Source of the DNA: Temnopleurus reevesii
Taxonomy: Eukaryota; Echinodermata; Echinoidea; Temnopleuroida; Temnopleuridae
Direction: 5' to 3'
Length of the DNA: 64,000 nt
Assembly: GCA_036244855.1 (NCBI GenBank)
Contig: BQKZ01000238.1
Location: 108,011-172,010 of the forward strand
Of the stretch, positions 12,568 through 24,670 are shown in pieces. Within the stretch, counting starts at the first letter, position 1, and each line of letters starts with the position of its first letter. A program made the position numbers and the translations under genes. The notes under the pieces were generated by a model. It was not told the DNA's origin. It saw nothing but the letters and a program-made list of their open reading frames with translations, and did no database searches.

Positions 12568-14363
12568 GCCAAAATCTTCATCGGTCTTTATATCTAAACT
12601 TAAGTTCGTGACGATACCTCGATTAATTGTCGGTCTATTTTGAAAAACATAGTCGGAAAAGATGTGTCAGGACGCTTAATGATGCCCACACAATAGAGTT
12701 CGACCGATATGTTTACTTTATTTCTAAAGCAACAACTGTAATTACTAATGAACGAGAATGTGGGCAAATACACTGCGCATCTTCGAATTACAATCGCAAA
12801 CCTCAACGATTAAAGTGAGCTATAACAATTCAAATACTTGGAGAATATAATTGTTAGTATCTGGAACGATGAGTGTAATTTATATTAGCACATTTCCCAT
12901 TGTGATACTTTGCAAATACGTCCATGCAATTGTACAATATTTTCACGATCTCTTATCTGCAAAACTTTATTTGTTTTCAGTTTTGAAGGTGGAAAATAAA
13001 AATGTCATCATATTTGCATATCTCAGACTTGTTCATTACTTGCAAATAAAACTATCCCAACATTATAAATGTAGTAAAGGATTAAAGTCTTTATCAAGAT
13101 TTTCATTTATGAAGCATTGTCATAAATAAGTCTTTTGAAAATTAGATGATATCAAATCCTACGCCGGACATAGATTTGAAATCTTTGGACTTTAGAATAG
13201 CGAAATGTTCAATTTTCAAGATAACTTACCCCTTGGGCGTTCAAACACTGACTTTGCTCTCAGAATGCGGCTTGTTGTATTCAGAACTTTCAATGGGTAA
13301 AACAATATCGACAGGAGAACCAAGTCCAACAGCAAAAACGAAGATTTGTCCGGATTACCTACTGAGTTTTCGCCCGTCTTTCATCCACCAATAACGAAAA
13401 AAATGAATCTGATCACTCTACAATTTGGCTTTTCAAGAATAAACGGCGCCCGTTGGCGGAAAACGATTAGTTCACTTTTGTCTCTCTTGTTCGCGTATGA
13501 CAGAAGAAAAAAAAACTTTATGATTGATTGTAAAGCAGTGAGCGGTCCTCGTTCCCCTACAAATCGAAATGAATGAACAAACCTTGCATTCGTGCCTGTC
13601 CGTAGGTCCACAGAGCGGAGCTTTTTTTTTTCTAGCACGACGGTGGGAAGTTGGATGACAAAAGGCGCATGATAGGCGGAGGGATAAGTAACGCCCACGT
13701 ACAGTGATTGGCGTCTCATTGGTGACGATCGCCTTTCAGTCACTTCGACTAAACTCTCGCGCCAGGAGTTTCGTCCTCTTTTATAATTGTTTCTCACATA
13801 TTGTTTGTAATCTGTATGTATATATGTTGCTATATCTAATCATGTTTATATATACATGCCTTTTTAATTCTTTCTTGGAACCCAGGGCGGTTGTAATGGC
13901 TTAAAGAAACCACCCTACCAAGAATAAAACTTGAATTATCGATAAATGTTAGATTAATAAAGAACCAATAAATGAATCAATACATATTTGGATATATGCA
14001 TGGACCTAAATTAATTAGTCGATTGATACAGAAATTCCGATCGAGTAAATCTCATCGAGAAAATGTGACTGTTTCCTTTAAAGACTTTAATTGGGTATCA
14101 TAGTCATGGACCAACTTACCCTGAGCTTTATTTTGATAGGAATTATTAACGAAATTAACTGTCTAACATGAATATGACTTGTATTCAGTTATGTTTTAAA
14201 AATAAACACAATACAAAAAAAAAGTTGTAACCCCTCAATAATTGCCGTATATAGTGTCTAGTAACAAAATTTATAGGTAATGATTTTTTAACTAACTGGC
14301 TAGCTTATGTGTAAAAATCAGAATGACCGTAATTGTTATGCGTCAATGAGCATACATAATGGG
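12568..14363. other. Intergenic; one GC-richer patch
   Basis: No gene recognised. The stretch 13430-13770 is richer in GC and CpG than its surroundings, has two ATTGG (reverse CCAAT) boxes at about 13708 and 13719, and is open on both strands for more than 70 codons. It could be a promoter or 5' exon, but no splice-consistent product emerges. Confidence 0.3.
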
Positions 14364-14437
14364 AAAAATATCCCTTTTTGAAAGCAAATTTAATGGATAT
14401 TATCCATTAAATGAGATTTCAAAAAGGGATATTTTTT
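14364..14437. repeat. Near-perfect hairpin
   Basis: The left arm aaaaatatccctttttgaaa continues into aatttaatggata. The complementary arm follows with a 1-base centre at 14400. Arms are about 36 bases with about three mismatches, so a transcript would fold into a long stem. Confidence 0.8.
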
Positions 14438-15902
14438 ATCATAAAAAAATGAGCAATAATTGACGAATCCTTATTGTATTTTTCCTGTTATTTGTATTAA
14501 TGATCAGACACTATTGTATCAATGTGGGCATTATTTTCCACTGTCAAATTGCAAAAGAAAAGAATATTTTTATGATGAATATTCCTCATGTTTGAAAATA
14601 TGAACATTAGCCATAAAAAAGGCGTTAAATACAGTTGTTTTCTAGAAAGGTGTGCGCATTATTAGTTAGCAATAGTGGTTTGGATAGAATGCCAACATAT
14701 TTTTTGTCTGATGAATAAGGGTAACGGTAAATTAGTATTATTGTCATTGTCATCATCATAATTATAAACATTACCATTGCCAATATTAGTGTAGGTTTTC
14801 CTAAACAATATACTACCGCTCTCAAGTGATTTAACGATTCAATCAATTAATTCAAAAAGAGAAAAATCACCTACACTCCCTATGTATTCTAAGCAAAATG
14901 ATTTTTTTCAATACTTTGAATTAAACTGGAAAAAACTAGATTTCAATATTTATTTTCATCCTTATTTTGAATTTTACAATTCCTTTGTTTTACTTTTTTT
15001 ATGTTCTTTTCAGATGGAAACTACACGGTTGTTTAACAGCAGCTCTCCTGAAGAAAAAAAAAAGATCTTTCCGGCCAGACTTTGAAAATGCGATAGACAG
15101 ATAAAAGAACGGAGGCGTAATTTTCATGCAAACCAAACGTTCAAACGGAACGGCTGTCGAAACAAGTCTACTACCCCTACATGAAGGATTCAAATTCACA
15201 CAGAAACGTATAGCCAAAACCATAAACCTGTGACGTCACACTTAGAGGGATCAATGGTCTGTTTGCTTTAGTTACCCGTGAACTTCCATAACAATATGAA
15301 ACTATTTTTTGTTTATCTTCTTTCGATTTTTTTTCTCCTTTTGTGTGCGTGCATCATTCTGTGTGTGGATTCATAATACACAAAGCAGGCATGAATAATG
15401 AATGAATGGGCATAAAAATAGATATTGAAAGTATATGTCATTGGTTTGAATTTTTTTCAAATCACAAAGCTCATTTGTCGTGACTATTTATAGACATTTG
15501 TCGAGACACGGCTGAATCAACGCTGAAAGATGAGACGAATTATGAATGTATCCAGCCCCTGAGCATGGAAGAAAAAATATAAATAATTTGAATAACTTAG
15601 ATAGAGTACATTTGGGCTGAACGGAGGACTTTGATTTTACACGATGGATATTTATGCACTCCCAAATTTGAGTACAGATAACAAAAAAAAAACATATGCA
15701 TTTTTTTTCAAAGTTTTACAACATATTACGTGTAAAACATGACGGTGCAACACCTGTTCAATATTTCCTTGCAGAATAGGAGGGAAGATATCAGATTCAA
15801 TTCTGGAGCTCTTATGGTGAAGGCTTGAATTGTAGCCACATTTTTGTCAAATGCATTTGTCCGTTATCTCACACTACCGGTCAAGGGCGATATAAGCTAG
15901 CA

Positions 15903-16143
15903 ATGTGAGCAGAAGGAACAGAGGATTTCGACAAAGTAAACAAATTCTATTCAAGCATTCACAGTGGCTAGATGGAGAAAAGAAATGTCCTTCCCTCTGC
16001 TTTAAGGAGAAAGGTTGAATAGATGCAGCACATGTTAAGTGAATTAAAATGGAACTACCTTTTTGTTGTGCGCATGAAGCTTTTTTTAAATCATTAAATG
16101 AAGTGTAAACTTTGTCCAAACTCTTTCTCCCTTCTGTTCACAG
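15903..16143. mobile_element. MITE-G copy, about 240 bp
   Basis: The left end tgagcagaaggaacag...gacaaagt is matched on the right by the inverted actttgtcc...cccttctgttcaca. The larger relative is at 61424-62010; single-arm remnants are near 1081, 22190 and 43513. Confidence 0.7.
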
Positions 16144-17225
16144 TGAAGTGTCTGATATATATTCCTACATCCTATTATATTTCAATGATATACCCTGCCA
16201 GGGCATATGTTGGTATTGCTTTCTTTCACATTACGGTCTACATAACCTCTCCGCTATTTTGGTTTTAACCTGAACCTTTTTGGAGATTCGAGAATACTGA
16301 CTCAGAACGATTCTTATTGTTTTTGTATTGAGATAGGAATGAGAATTTCCGGAAGACCTTTTTCCATATCTATGATCACCGATGTGTATTGTAAATGTGA
16401 ACTTGATAGAAAATTGTTTTTTCTTCTGTCTAGATTTCAAGACATGCCGAGAAAAAACATGTTTTCTCCTTTCATGTGTAAGTGTTAAATGTCGATCAGC
16501 TCCTCTGTCAAAAAGAAAATTAATTCTTGTGGTTCTTTTTGATAAACTTACGATATAATCTTCAAATTGTTGACACAGTTTATCGAGTCTTTTGTCTCCT
16601 CGACATCCTTGTTATACATATTTTGTCCCCAACTCGTTTCGACCAATCGTAAATATTTGGACTGGTCATCAATTTACCTTAATTTTAAATGAAATCATGA
16701 TTGAATAACATGATTTTTTTTTGCATAAATGTCAAGATCAGCTTCCAAGAAAATAAGGTTCAGAATTTTTAAAAGTACAGGCGTGCAACGCAGGCATGTG
16801 TATGTTATAGCATTGTTCTGACGTTATTTATAGATTCGAATCAAAACGAATGCGATTAAGAACAATTGTGATATTCAGGATAGGCATGATGTATAACATT
16901 CAAATTATAATGACATTCCATATATCATAGTAATAAGCCTCCACATTCTCGACAATTGCCATGCAAGTGCGGGATTTTATTCATCATAACATATTACCTA
17001 GGCTTATAGGAACACCTGGCATGCCTGGTGTCCGTATTAAAGTGTCATTATGTCATCTCTGCTTCATTTTCTTTCCGAATAAAAAATAAATAAAAATAAA
17101 CTGGTGCTCCAGTAAAGACTGCATCTGAATAAAAGAATGAAACATTCTAATTAAATGAATATAGTGTTATTCAAATATTTCTCCACATCAATCCTCCTCA
17201 GCACATTTTTATTTAAGAGGTTTAA

Positions 17226-17354
17226 GCCCCGGTCACATAGGACCCCGGAAGCAACACAATTCACCCCAACTCTTTGTTTATTCACAGTTACCTCCCTCAG
17301 AACAACGAGTCGGGGTGAATCGTGTTGCTTCTGGGGTCATATGTGACCGGGGCA
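17226..17354. mobile_element. MITE-A, palindromic TTAA element
   Basis: A 129-bp palindrome starting gccccggtcacatagg and ending with atgtgaccggggc. The left flank is TTAA (17222-17225). It is one of the best-preserved copies. Confidence 0.9.
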
Positions 17355-17413
17355 TTAGTTTTGTTTTTATGTTCGTCAGAAATATTCAAAATTAATCATC
17401 CAACATTGACCAC

Positions 17414-17468
17414 ATTTAATGACACGGCACACAAGACTGTGGTCGCTTGTGTGTGCCGTGTCATTAAA
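17414..17468. repeat. Short hairpin
   Basis: The arm tttaatgacacggcacac pairs with gtgtgccgtgtcattaaa. The loop is about 15 bases and carries a further ca/tg pairing. It lies 60 bp downstream of a MITE-A copy. Confidence 0.75.
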
Positions 17469-17489
17469 CCCCAGGAATTGTCGTGTTTT

Positions 17490-17990
17490 ATTGAATGAAG
17501 AGAAATTAGATGAACAAACTGTGAGCAAAATCTGACAAGCCGTTCAAAAATTATTCACAGTAATATGACGATCATTGCGGCTGATGGGGATCCGTGCGAT
17601 AGGCAACATCGACGGAATCTGTGACGTCATGTCGAACAACTCCACATTCATTTTGTACATACAACAGAATTAAATGGATTAATTTAAAATTTAGTGTTAG
17701 GGTTCAACATGATTATTGTCGAAATACATGCAGAATCGATAACAAACAATAACAAAACAAAAAACAAAATAAGTAAAGACATTTTAAACAAATGCGATTT
17801 TGTTGTTTAAACAGAGTGAATGAGGAGTTGTTCGACATAAAGTCACACATCCCGTCAATGTTGCCGATGACAAGGATCCCAATTCGCAGCAGCAAGGATC
17901 GTACATCTCTGTCATTTTGAAAATTCGTCGATTTTGAACGGGTTCTCCAAATTCGCTGTGATTTTCACAGTTTGTAAGTCATTTTGATTT
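17490..17990. mobile_element. Diverged MITE-F relative
   Basis: The outer parts share the gatgaacaaactgtgagcaa...aaatctgac block and its inverted counterpart (cgctgtgattttcacagttt) with MITE-F. Inner arms 'gtcgaacaactcc' and 'ggagttgttcgac' are inverted repeats. The ends are not defined. Confidence 0.5.
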
Positions 17991-18862
17991 TTCTTCATTT
18001 TGGTTCCCCTCAAAGCCCAAGTACCGTTTTGGTAAAAGCGAATGTTTTTATCACCAGATGTTGTCTTCAAATCTATATGAAATGAAATATAGTATCATAA
18101 ACATATTGCACAAAAGATTGTGCGAAAAATGAACGAGTTTGGGAAAAGCTATAACCTAAAATGTGCAAATTGTGGTGCAGCACCACACTATTTCAATATT
18201 TTCTTTTTTGATAAAGGACACCTTCCGATGCTCAGAATTGGATGAAAATGTCAGAATTTAATTGTTGTGTATATCTCTATATCTTTCTTTTGTCAAATCT
18301 CGGAAAAGATCCGTTGTATGTGCTCGATAACGAGCAAAATAATGATACAACCAAGAGAGGGCGCTAAATATGATTTTACAGTCAAATTCAAATTTCCAAA
18401 AGAATCAGTTCAATACAAAATATGCTATGGTGTCAAAATGTGTATAAGAATTACATGTCATGATAAATATCCCCAAAATTCACATTTCTTCATCGCTACC
18501 AAAACTATACTTTGGCTTTAAAGGTAGTTACTCATGTCGGTGAAAAGGAGGCAAAAAGGCACAACATTAAAATTAAAAGGATTCTATTCATCCGATGATG
18601 GAGGTGAAATTTTCCCTATTTTCACAAAATTACGGTAGATGATAATTAGTTCTCTATTAAATAATTGCGAAATTGCAATATTCAGATAATCTAAAGGGCA
18701 CCCTATTGGAATGCGTAAAATTCGTCAGGTGATACAGTTAGAATGTCGTCGGTATCTTTTCTTTAAAAATCTACATTTGGCTCATTTCGACAAATCTTCG
18801 TTTGAAGCATGTGAACTACAAGATTAGGGTACGGCAAGAATTGAAACGTTAAAGATGTAGAT

Positions 18863-19144
18863 GGAGGCGTCGTGGTGTAGTGGTCGTAACTTTCGCCTTT
18901 CAACCAGAGGGTCGTATATAAGTTCGAATCCTACCCATGGCGTCAATTTCCTTCAGCAAGAAAATCATCCAAATTGTGCTGCACTCAACCCAGGTGAGGT
19001 GAATGGGTACCTGTCAGGAATATTTATTCCTTGACTTGAAATGCCAAGTGCGCCGCGGATGGTTGCCAGGCTAAAGCCAGGGTAATAATAATGGAAAGCG
19101 CGTTGAATGCTCAGCAGAGTGGATACGTGCGCTATATAGATTGC

Positions 19145-19187
<43 letters not shown>

Positions 19188-19190
19188 GTT
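18863..19190 (+). mobile_element. SINE-1 copy, near full length
   Basis: The plus-strand reference for the family. The head has an A-box-like tggtgtagtgg at 18874 and a B-box-like agttcgaatcc at 18921. Then come the gctgcactcaacccaggtg core, the aatatttattccttg block, the gcgctatatag block and a (TTA)n tail. The head would not fold as a functional tRNA (extra bases between the boxes), so no tRNA gene is called. Confidence 0.88.
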
Positions 19191-19191
19191 A

Positions 19192-19651
19192 TAATGGTCG
19201 GGATGCAAAAATTGATGTGAACCGAGATGATGTATTCTCACATTGGTTTGAACGCCTAGATATATAGGCCAGTCAAAATATGATTTGACCCAAAACAAAT
19301 TGCAAAACTTTCCAAACCAACTTTTTTTGTTCGAAAAAAGCTATTCTAACAACATATCAAAAGTTTACCAAAATCGGATTAGTGGATCAATGAGTAATTT
19401 GCATAAATTAAAAATGGNGTGAGAGTTCGCGTTCATACATGAAGCATGTCGCGTCGGGGATCGAGCGCGACACGCGTCGTCATTTCCCATTTCGCAATAA
19501 TTAAGCCATATCTTGATCGATTTTATTCATACCAACTATGAACATGATCTAATTTGGTGTTAAAATACTGCATTGCAGTAGTAATCTTACTGCGGCTCAC
19601 AAAGTAGTTCAATATCTGACGCACCATCTCTTCTAAAACTGATCTATCGGT
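19192..19651 (+). repeat. Dispersed repeat R, copy 1
   Basis: Shares with 48880-49580 and 50375-51010 the starting block (aatggtcgggatgca), the gtgagttcgc...catgaagcatgt block, the ttgatcgatttta block and the ctgacgcaccatctctt end. It has a single N at 19418 and is interrupted at its 3' end by MITE-E. The class is unknown and no ORF is visible. Confidence 0.7.
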
Positions 19652-19655
19652 TTAA

Positions 19656-19937
19656 AGGGGTACTATTATGATAATACAAGTTGATCTGTATTGAGATGTA
19701 TTATACCATAAATATCAGTACCCTTTTCAGTGAAAGAGAGTCCAAATGTGTTTCATATATTTAATTGACATTTGAAAGAAATGTTTAGGGGCGTTCCCTT
19801 CTAACCCAAAATAAAAATGAAAACAAGATATTATAAAATATATGAAACACATTTTGGCCCTCGTTCACTGAAAAGGGTATTGATATTGGCATAATACATC
19901 AATACTGATCAACTTGTATTTTCATAATAGTAACCCT
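19656..19937. mobile_element. MITE-E, 282 bp, TTAA-flanked
   Basis: Flanked by TTAA on both sides (19652-19655 and 19938-19941). The left end aggggtactattatgataa is matched by the inverted right end ttcataatagtaaccct. Arms extend over 100 bp (ttgatctgtattga and inverse; cccttttcagtgaa and inverse). It sits inside repeat R. TTAA is the target used by piggyBac-type transposases, but the element does not start with CCC, so the superfamily stays open. Confidence 0.85.
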
Positions 19938-20422
19938 TTAATAGGCTGAATAAACCAGTTGCAATTGGGTTGAGGGAGATGAACATGAAAAAAAAGTGAA
20001 AGAGGAAATATAGGTGGTATTCATGAAAACGAAATTATTGACTCCGAAAAGAGTAGTATATAAGTATAAACTAAAATAACAAACATACATCATTCTTTTC
20101 AATGTTGTTATGAAGAAATTGTTATGGTGAAATTTCCTAGACAAATATTGCACCCACACCTGTAAATCGGTAAAAGAAAATCGATAGTTCCGGCGAAAAT
20201 TTCTTATAATAAGATTGGAAAGAGAATCGGCATTTCAGGTCAGCAGCTAGTACTAGACTTAGAAACCCATCTGAAATGCAAATTACTCCAATACCCGAGC
20301 AGCAAGAGTGTGGCAAATTTGATTTGGGCGGCACACTTAGTTTACTTCTTGAGTTTTTACGCCGTCTTGGGAAACTGTCGGTGCCGTGCAATAAAGTAAT
20401 GAGCATTGTTATGTTTTGTTGC

Positions 20423-21251
20423 GGCTGATCAAGTTATAGGATGGGGTATTCACATAATCGGGAGAGTGGATTGGGAGCGAGGTTGTGGGTGGAGAGGTGG
20501 CGCCCCTTCATGCTGTGTGTGTGTGTGAAAAATTGTTCGTGTACAGAAGTGTGTGTGGTTATGTGGGGTGTGGATTTATATGTGTGTGTGTGTGTGTGTG
20601 TGTGTTTGTGTTTTGAAAAATTGTTCGTGTACAGAAATGTGTGTGGTTATGTGGGGTGTGGATATGTGTGTATGTGTGTGTGTTTCTGTGTGAAAAATTG
20701 TTCGTGTACATAAGTGTGGGTGGTAAAGTGGGGTGTGGATATGTATGTGTTTGTGTGTTTCTTCACTCCCCTCTCCCTCTTCCCCTCTCTTTCTCTGGGT
20801 GTGAGTGGTAACTGTGTGAGTGTGAGTTGGTGCTTGTGGCTGATCAAGTTATAGCTGGGGTATTCACAGCATCGAGAGAGTGGGATCGGGTGTCAGGATA
20901 TGGGTGGAGAGATGTTGCTCCTCCTGGCCTGGTGTGAGTTTATATGTGCATGTGCTTGTGTACGTCACTCTGCATGTCCGTGCGCATGTGTGTGTGTGTG
21001 CGTATGTGTGTGTGTGCGGGTGTGTGAATGCGTGTGTGTGTGTGTTCGCGTGTCTCTTCATCCCACCCTCTCTTTCTGTGTTTGTGGATTGGAAATGGTG
21101 TGTCTCCCTTCACACCCCTTTCTCTCTTTGTCTCTCTCTTTCCGTCTCTCTGGCTCTCTGTCTCTCTTTCTCTTTCTCTGTTTGTGGATGGGTAATTGTG
21201 TGTCTCCGTTGCTCCCTCTCGCTCTCTCCCTTCCTCTTGTCCCTATCTCTC

Positions 21252-21289
<38 letters not shown>

Positions 21290-21440
21290 CTGTGTGTATG
21301 TGGGTGTGTGCACGTGAGTGTGTGTTTTTTATGTGAGCATACGCATTTTTACGGCTCATGTGTGCCCATGTGTGTGTGTAGGTGACAAGATTATGTGTTC
21401 GTATGTGTGTGTTTTTATATGTGTGTTTTTATATTGTTTC
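20423..21440. repeat. GT/CT-rich block with tandem duplication
   Basis: The segment starting ggctgatcaagttatag occurs at 20423 and again at about 20838, giving a duplicated block of about 415 bp. Within it, a unit of about 90 bp with gaaaaattgttcgtgtaca is repeated three times (about 20527, 20617, 20691). It is filled with (TG)n and, at 21060-21290, (CT)n. The long Cys/Val- and Ser/Leu-rich frames here result from the microsatellite. Confidence 0.85.
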
Positions 21441-21858
21441 AAATGGACCGTCGTTTTTCAACTAAAAAAATGTTCAAGTTGCTCTTCATCATTATCACAA
21501 TAACACATTTTGACAAAATCAGCATTGTGCAAGATATATCAAATGCTCATAATTGTAATAGTTTGAAATTATCTTGGAAAAAAACTGCATTTGTTTATAT
21601 GTATGCATTATATGCTCATTTATTATTTTGTTCATTTGTTCATTTGTTCATCATGTTCAGTTGTATACTTGTCTGCTCAATTACTAATGTATTCATAATT
21701 TTATCAGAGTTCTTAGATTGATATAAATCGGAAAAAATGTCATAGTGAGCAGAAGGGACAAATGTATATGACATATCAATAAACAATCCCCTTCAATCAT
21801 TGCTAATAGCTCGATGGACACAAAAGAAATCTCCATCATTCTTACTCTGCGGATAGAT

Positions 21859-22167
21859 AATAATAATAATAATAATAATGAACGGCTCTTATTCAGCGCT
21901 TATCAACTCTTTATGAAGAATTCTCTAAGCGCTCTACACTTGCAGCATTATTACACTGGCTTTAGCCCGGCAGCCACTTCATTAGCGCACTTGGCGTTTC
22001 AAGGAATAAATATTCCTACCAGGTACCCATTCACCTCACCTGGGTTGAGTGCAGCACAATGTGGATGAATTTCTTGCTGAAGGAAATTAACGCCATGGGT
22101 GGGACTCGAACATACGACCCTCTGGTTGAAAGGCGAGAGTCATGACCACTACACCACGGCGCCTCCA
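21859..22167 (-). mobile_element. SINE-1 copy, near full length
   Basis: The (ATA)n tail is at 21859-21880, the agcgcttatcaactctttat block follows, the core with attcctaccaggtaccc is at about 22011, and the head complement ends ggcgcctcca at 22167. Confidence 0.88.
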
Positions 22168-22184
22168 TAAATGTTAAATTTCAG

Positions 22185-22290
22185 TCGCATCTGGGACTTT
22201 ATCTTGTGATCATGAGCTATTGCGAATGCTTGAATAAATTTACTTAATTCGTCAAAACCGTTGTCCTTTTTGCTCACAGTGTATATTAAC
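22185..22290. mobile_element. Single-arm MITE-G remnant
   Basis: Contains gatcatgagctattgcgaa...cttgaataaa and tttttgctcacagtg, as in one arm of MITE-G. The partner arm is not seen. Confidence 0.35.
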
Positions 22291-22671
22291 CGTCTCACGA
22301 TAATTGTTCATCAGGCGCATTTAAGTGTTAACATGATATAAACAATTTGCGTAGAATGAAGTCGAACACCATTTCAATGCTCCTTTGTAATGCTAATGAA
22401 ACGGGAACCGGCTTGTGATTGTTGTGTCCGCACAGTGTAATACATGGCGCATGGATCTTTTGTCCACGAACCACTTTATTACGGAAACAGTTTATTTCGT
22501 GTTTTTGTTTGTTTTTTTTATTTGCTTATCGAGACACCAGGCCTGTCCTTTGGATGAAGCTCAATTGACCCTGCGATGGGCATCTCCAAGCTCAGCATTC
22601 AAATTTGTTCAAATTGCCGCACACTTTGATACACATGTCGACTAACTAGCTTCCGACAGGGGCATTTTTAA

Positions 22672-22791
22672 TGCCCCAGTCACAAAGAGGTTCGGAAGCA
22701 ACATGATTCAACGCGACTCTGTGTACACTCACCGTTTACTGCCTCAGGAAAAAGAGTCGTCTTGCTACCGGGGCCCTATGTGACCGGCGAT
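22672..22791. mobile_element. MITE-A copy, decayed
   Basis: Starts tgccccagtcacaaag and ends tatgtgaccggcg, with TTAA at 22668-22671. It has several substitutions and a deletion, so it is older than the copies at 17226 and 63283. Confidence 0.75.
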
Positions 22792-23423
22792 TAAAGACGA
22801 TTTAATAGAATAGCACGATTCATTTGGCATGGCGGAGACCAGTGAAAAGTGGAAATCGATGCTTAATTGGGTGTATGGGATGACACGGTGTCTATACACT
22901 CTTAGAATAACTGTGCAAGAGTTTGCTCAACGTTTGACATCCAAACTGTCCTCGGAACTCTTAAGAATTAATCCAACACAATATGATTACCATGCTCATT
23001 TTGGTAAAACGATTTGTATGTTTGTATTTATGTGGCCACTGTCCTTTTTACTTGAGCACCGAGCCACTATTTGTGTGGCTCAGCACGCATCTGTTGCAAC
23101 TGTACAAAGAAATACAACACTAGGAGCACCTTTTTAAAGTCTAATATAACACTTTCTTTCATATTTATGCAAAATTTGTCGAAAATACCCATGTCAAAAA
23201 TGCCATAGTTATGCATCCGAGCTGTGAAACGCTCTAATATTGAAAGGTTGACTTTAAGACATTATAGGACATTGGAAATGTCGTGAGCGGATACCCTTTT
23301 TTCAAATTTTGTTGAAGGGAAATAGATTTTCACCGTCCATGTAAATTGATTCTATCTTTTATGACTTACAACCCCGTCCATCGGTCAAAAACATCGCTTG
23401 ACTTGAAAGGAAATGATCCCCAT

Positions 23424-23570
23424 GGCCCCGTAACATAAAGGTTTGCGATTAATTACTAATATGATAGTGATTGATATCAATCGCAAGTCTATGGCAAATC
23501 ATGTACTGAAGTTTGCAATTGATCGCAAAATCAAACAGCGATTAATCGCACACCTTTGTGTTACGGGGCC
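23424..23570. mobile_element. MITE-H, 147-bp fold-back element
   Basis: The left end ggccccgtaacataaaggtt and right end aacct-type block followed by gtgttacggggcc are inverted repeats. Internal arms (gcgattaat and attaatcgc; ttgatatcaatcgcaa) also pair. It has no ORF. Confidence 0.8.
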
Positions 23571-24419
23571 CATGACATGGGTTCGAGCCCCACACCTGCT
23601 TCAATTTCAAAATGTTTTTTTTTCGTAAAACTGTGCACATATGAAAAGGAGAAATAATGCACCGTTCTGGGAAAAAAAATATGATATTTCACCAAAAAGA
23701 GTGTTCCCAGTGGTTAAAGGTGCGATATTGCACCATTTATTTGTACCTAGTATGTAAGTGCATTGGGTTCATGTCAAATCAAGGAACTATAATATACCAA
23801 ATAACCATAAAAATAACCACATGAGAACACATTCAGGTTCTTGAGCACGTTTGGAACAGTGCACCTAATGGTGTAGAACAAAAAAATATTCGCAATACAA
23901 TTTCCAAATGCAATCGTTTACGATACCAAATAATAACATGATCAAAGTTTGCTTAGGTTCTTGACTGATCTGTCATCATCCGTAATTTAAAAAATAAGGG
24001 ACAAATAGTTCAACTTTGCACCTTTTTTTATAAGAGTGAAACTGTCTCGACTATGGGTCAATCAATTTCATTTTACTTGAAAAGGGGCAGTATCGTTTTG
24101 AGAAAAAGTACAGAGGAATGCCAGACAACCAAAACAATTCAATTAGTTGACAGACTATATACCCCGGTCATCAAACATGTCAAATGAATATTTTAACCGA
24201 ATGATATAAAATATTCATGGTGAAAAAAGCCACTTATCACATGATTTGAAATGCAACAAATGGCAACTTTCCCTGATGTCAGTTAATGGAGAAAATATAT
24301 GACAAACAAGCTTTTAAAGATGAAGCAAAGTAAGATCATCCATTGAAAAAAATGTATATATTTTTAAAGGTTTTATTTGCATCTCTGATATGAGCAATCT
24401 TGAGTTGGCAACTCAGGTA

Positions 24420-24670
24420 GAATAGGTGACGTCATCACGGAGAGACTTTTCAATCACTTTCTACACCAAAAGAAATATCACATTTTCTTTTATTTCAAGA
24501 AATCAAATTTATATTTCTTTTTCTTTCTTTCTCTTTTTTCTTTTGAATATTAAGTAACCACATAAGTTTCGTAGGCATTTTGAAAGGATAATCGCGGCGA
24601 TATTTGCTTCAAATAATAGTTTAACCAGGATGAAAAGGGACTTTTCCGTGATGACATTAGAGTTCATGTG
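24420..24670. repeat. Possible fold-back repeat
   Basis: gtcatcacggagagactttt at 24430 and aagggacttttccgtgatga at 24635 are roughly complementary with about 200 bp between. This is similar in layout to the MITE-F group, but the ends are not defined. Confidence 0.35.

Noticed and set aside
13381..13797. 138-codon minus-strand frame as a gene
   Set aside because: Basic, low-complexity composition, no motif, no splice-compatible neighbour; the region may only be GC-richer DNA.
18863..18935. tRNA gene
   Set aside because: A- and B-box-like motifs are present but spacing and stems do not form a tRNA, and the sequence continues into a SINE body with (TTA)n tail seen in seven other places.
20880..21385. 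145- and 161-codon Cys/Val/Ser-rich frames that look secreted or membrane-like
   Set aside because: They are produced by (TG)n and (CT)n simple repeats.
22829..23137. 102-codon plus frame
   Set aside because: No family resemblance and no splice context; directly next to a MITE.
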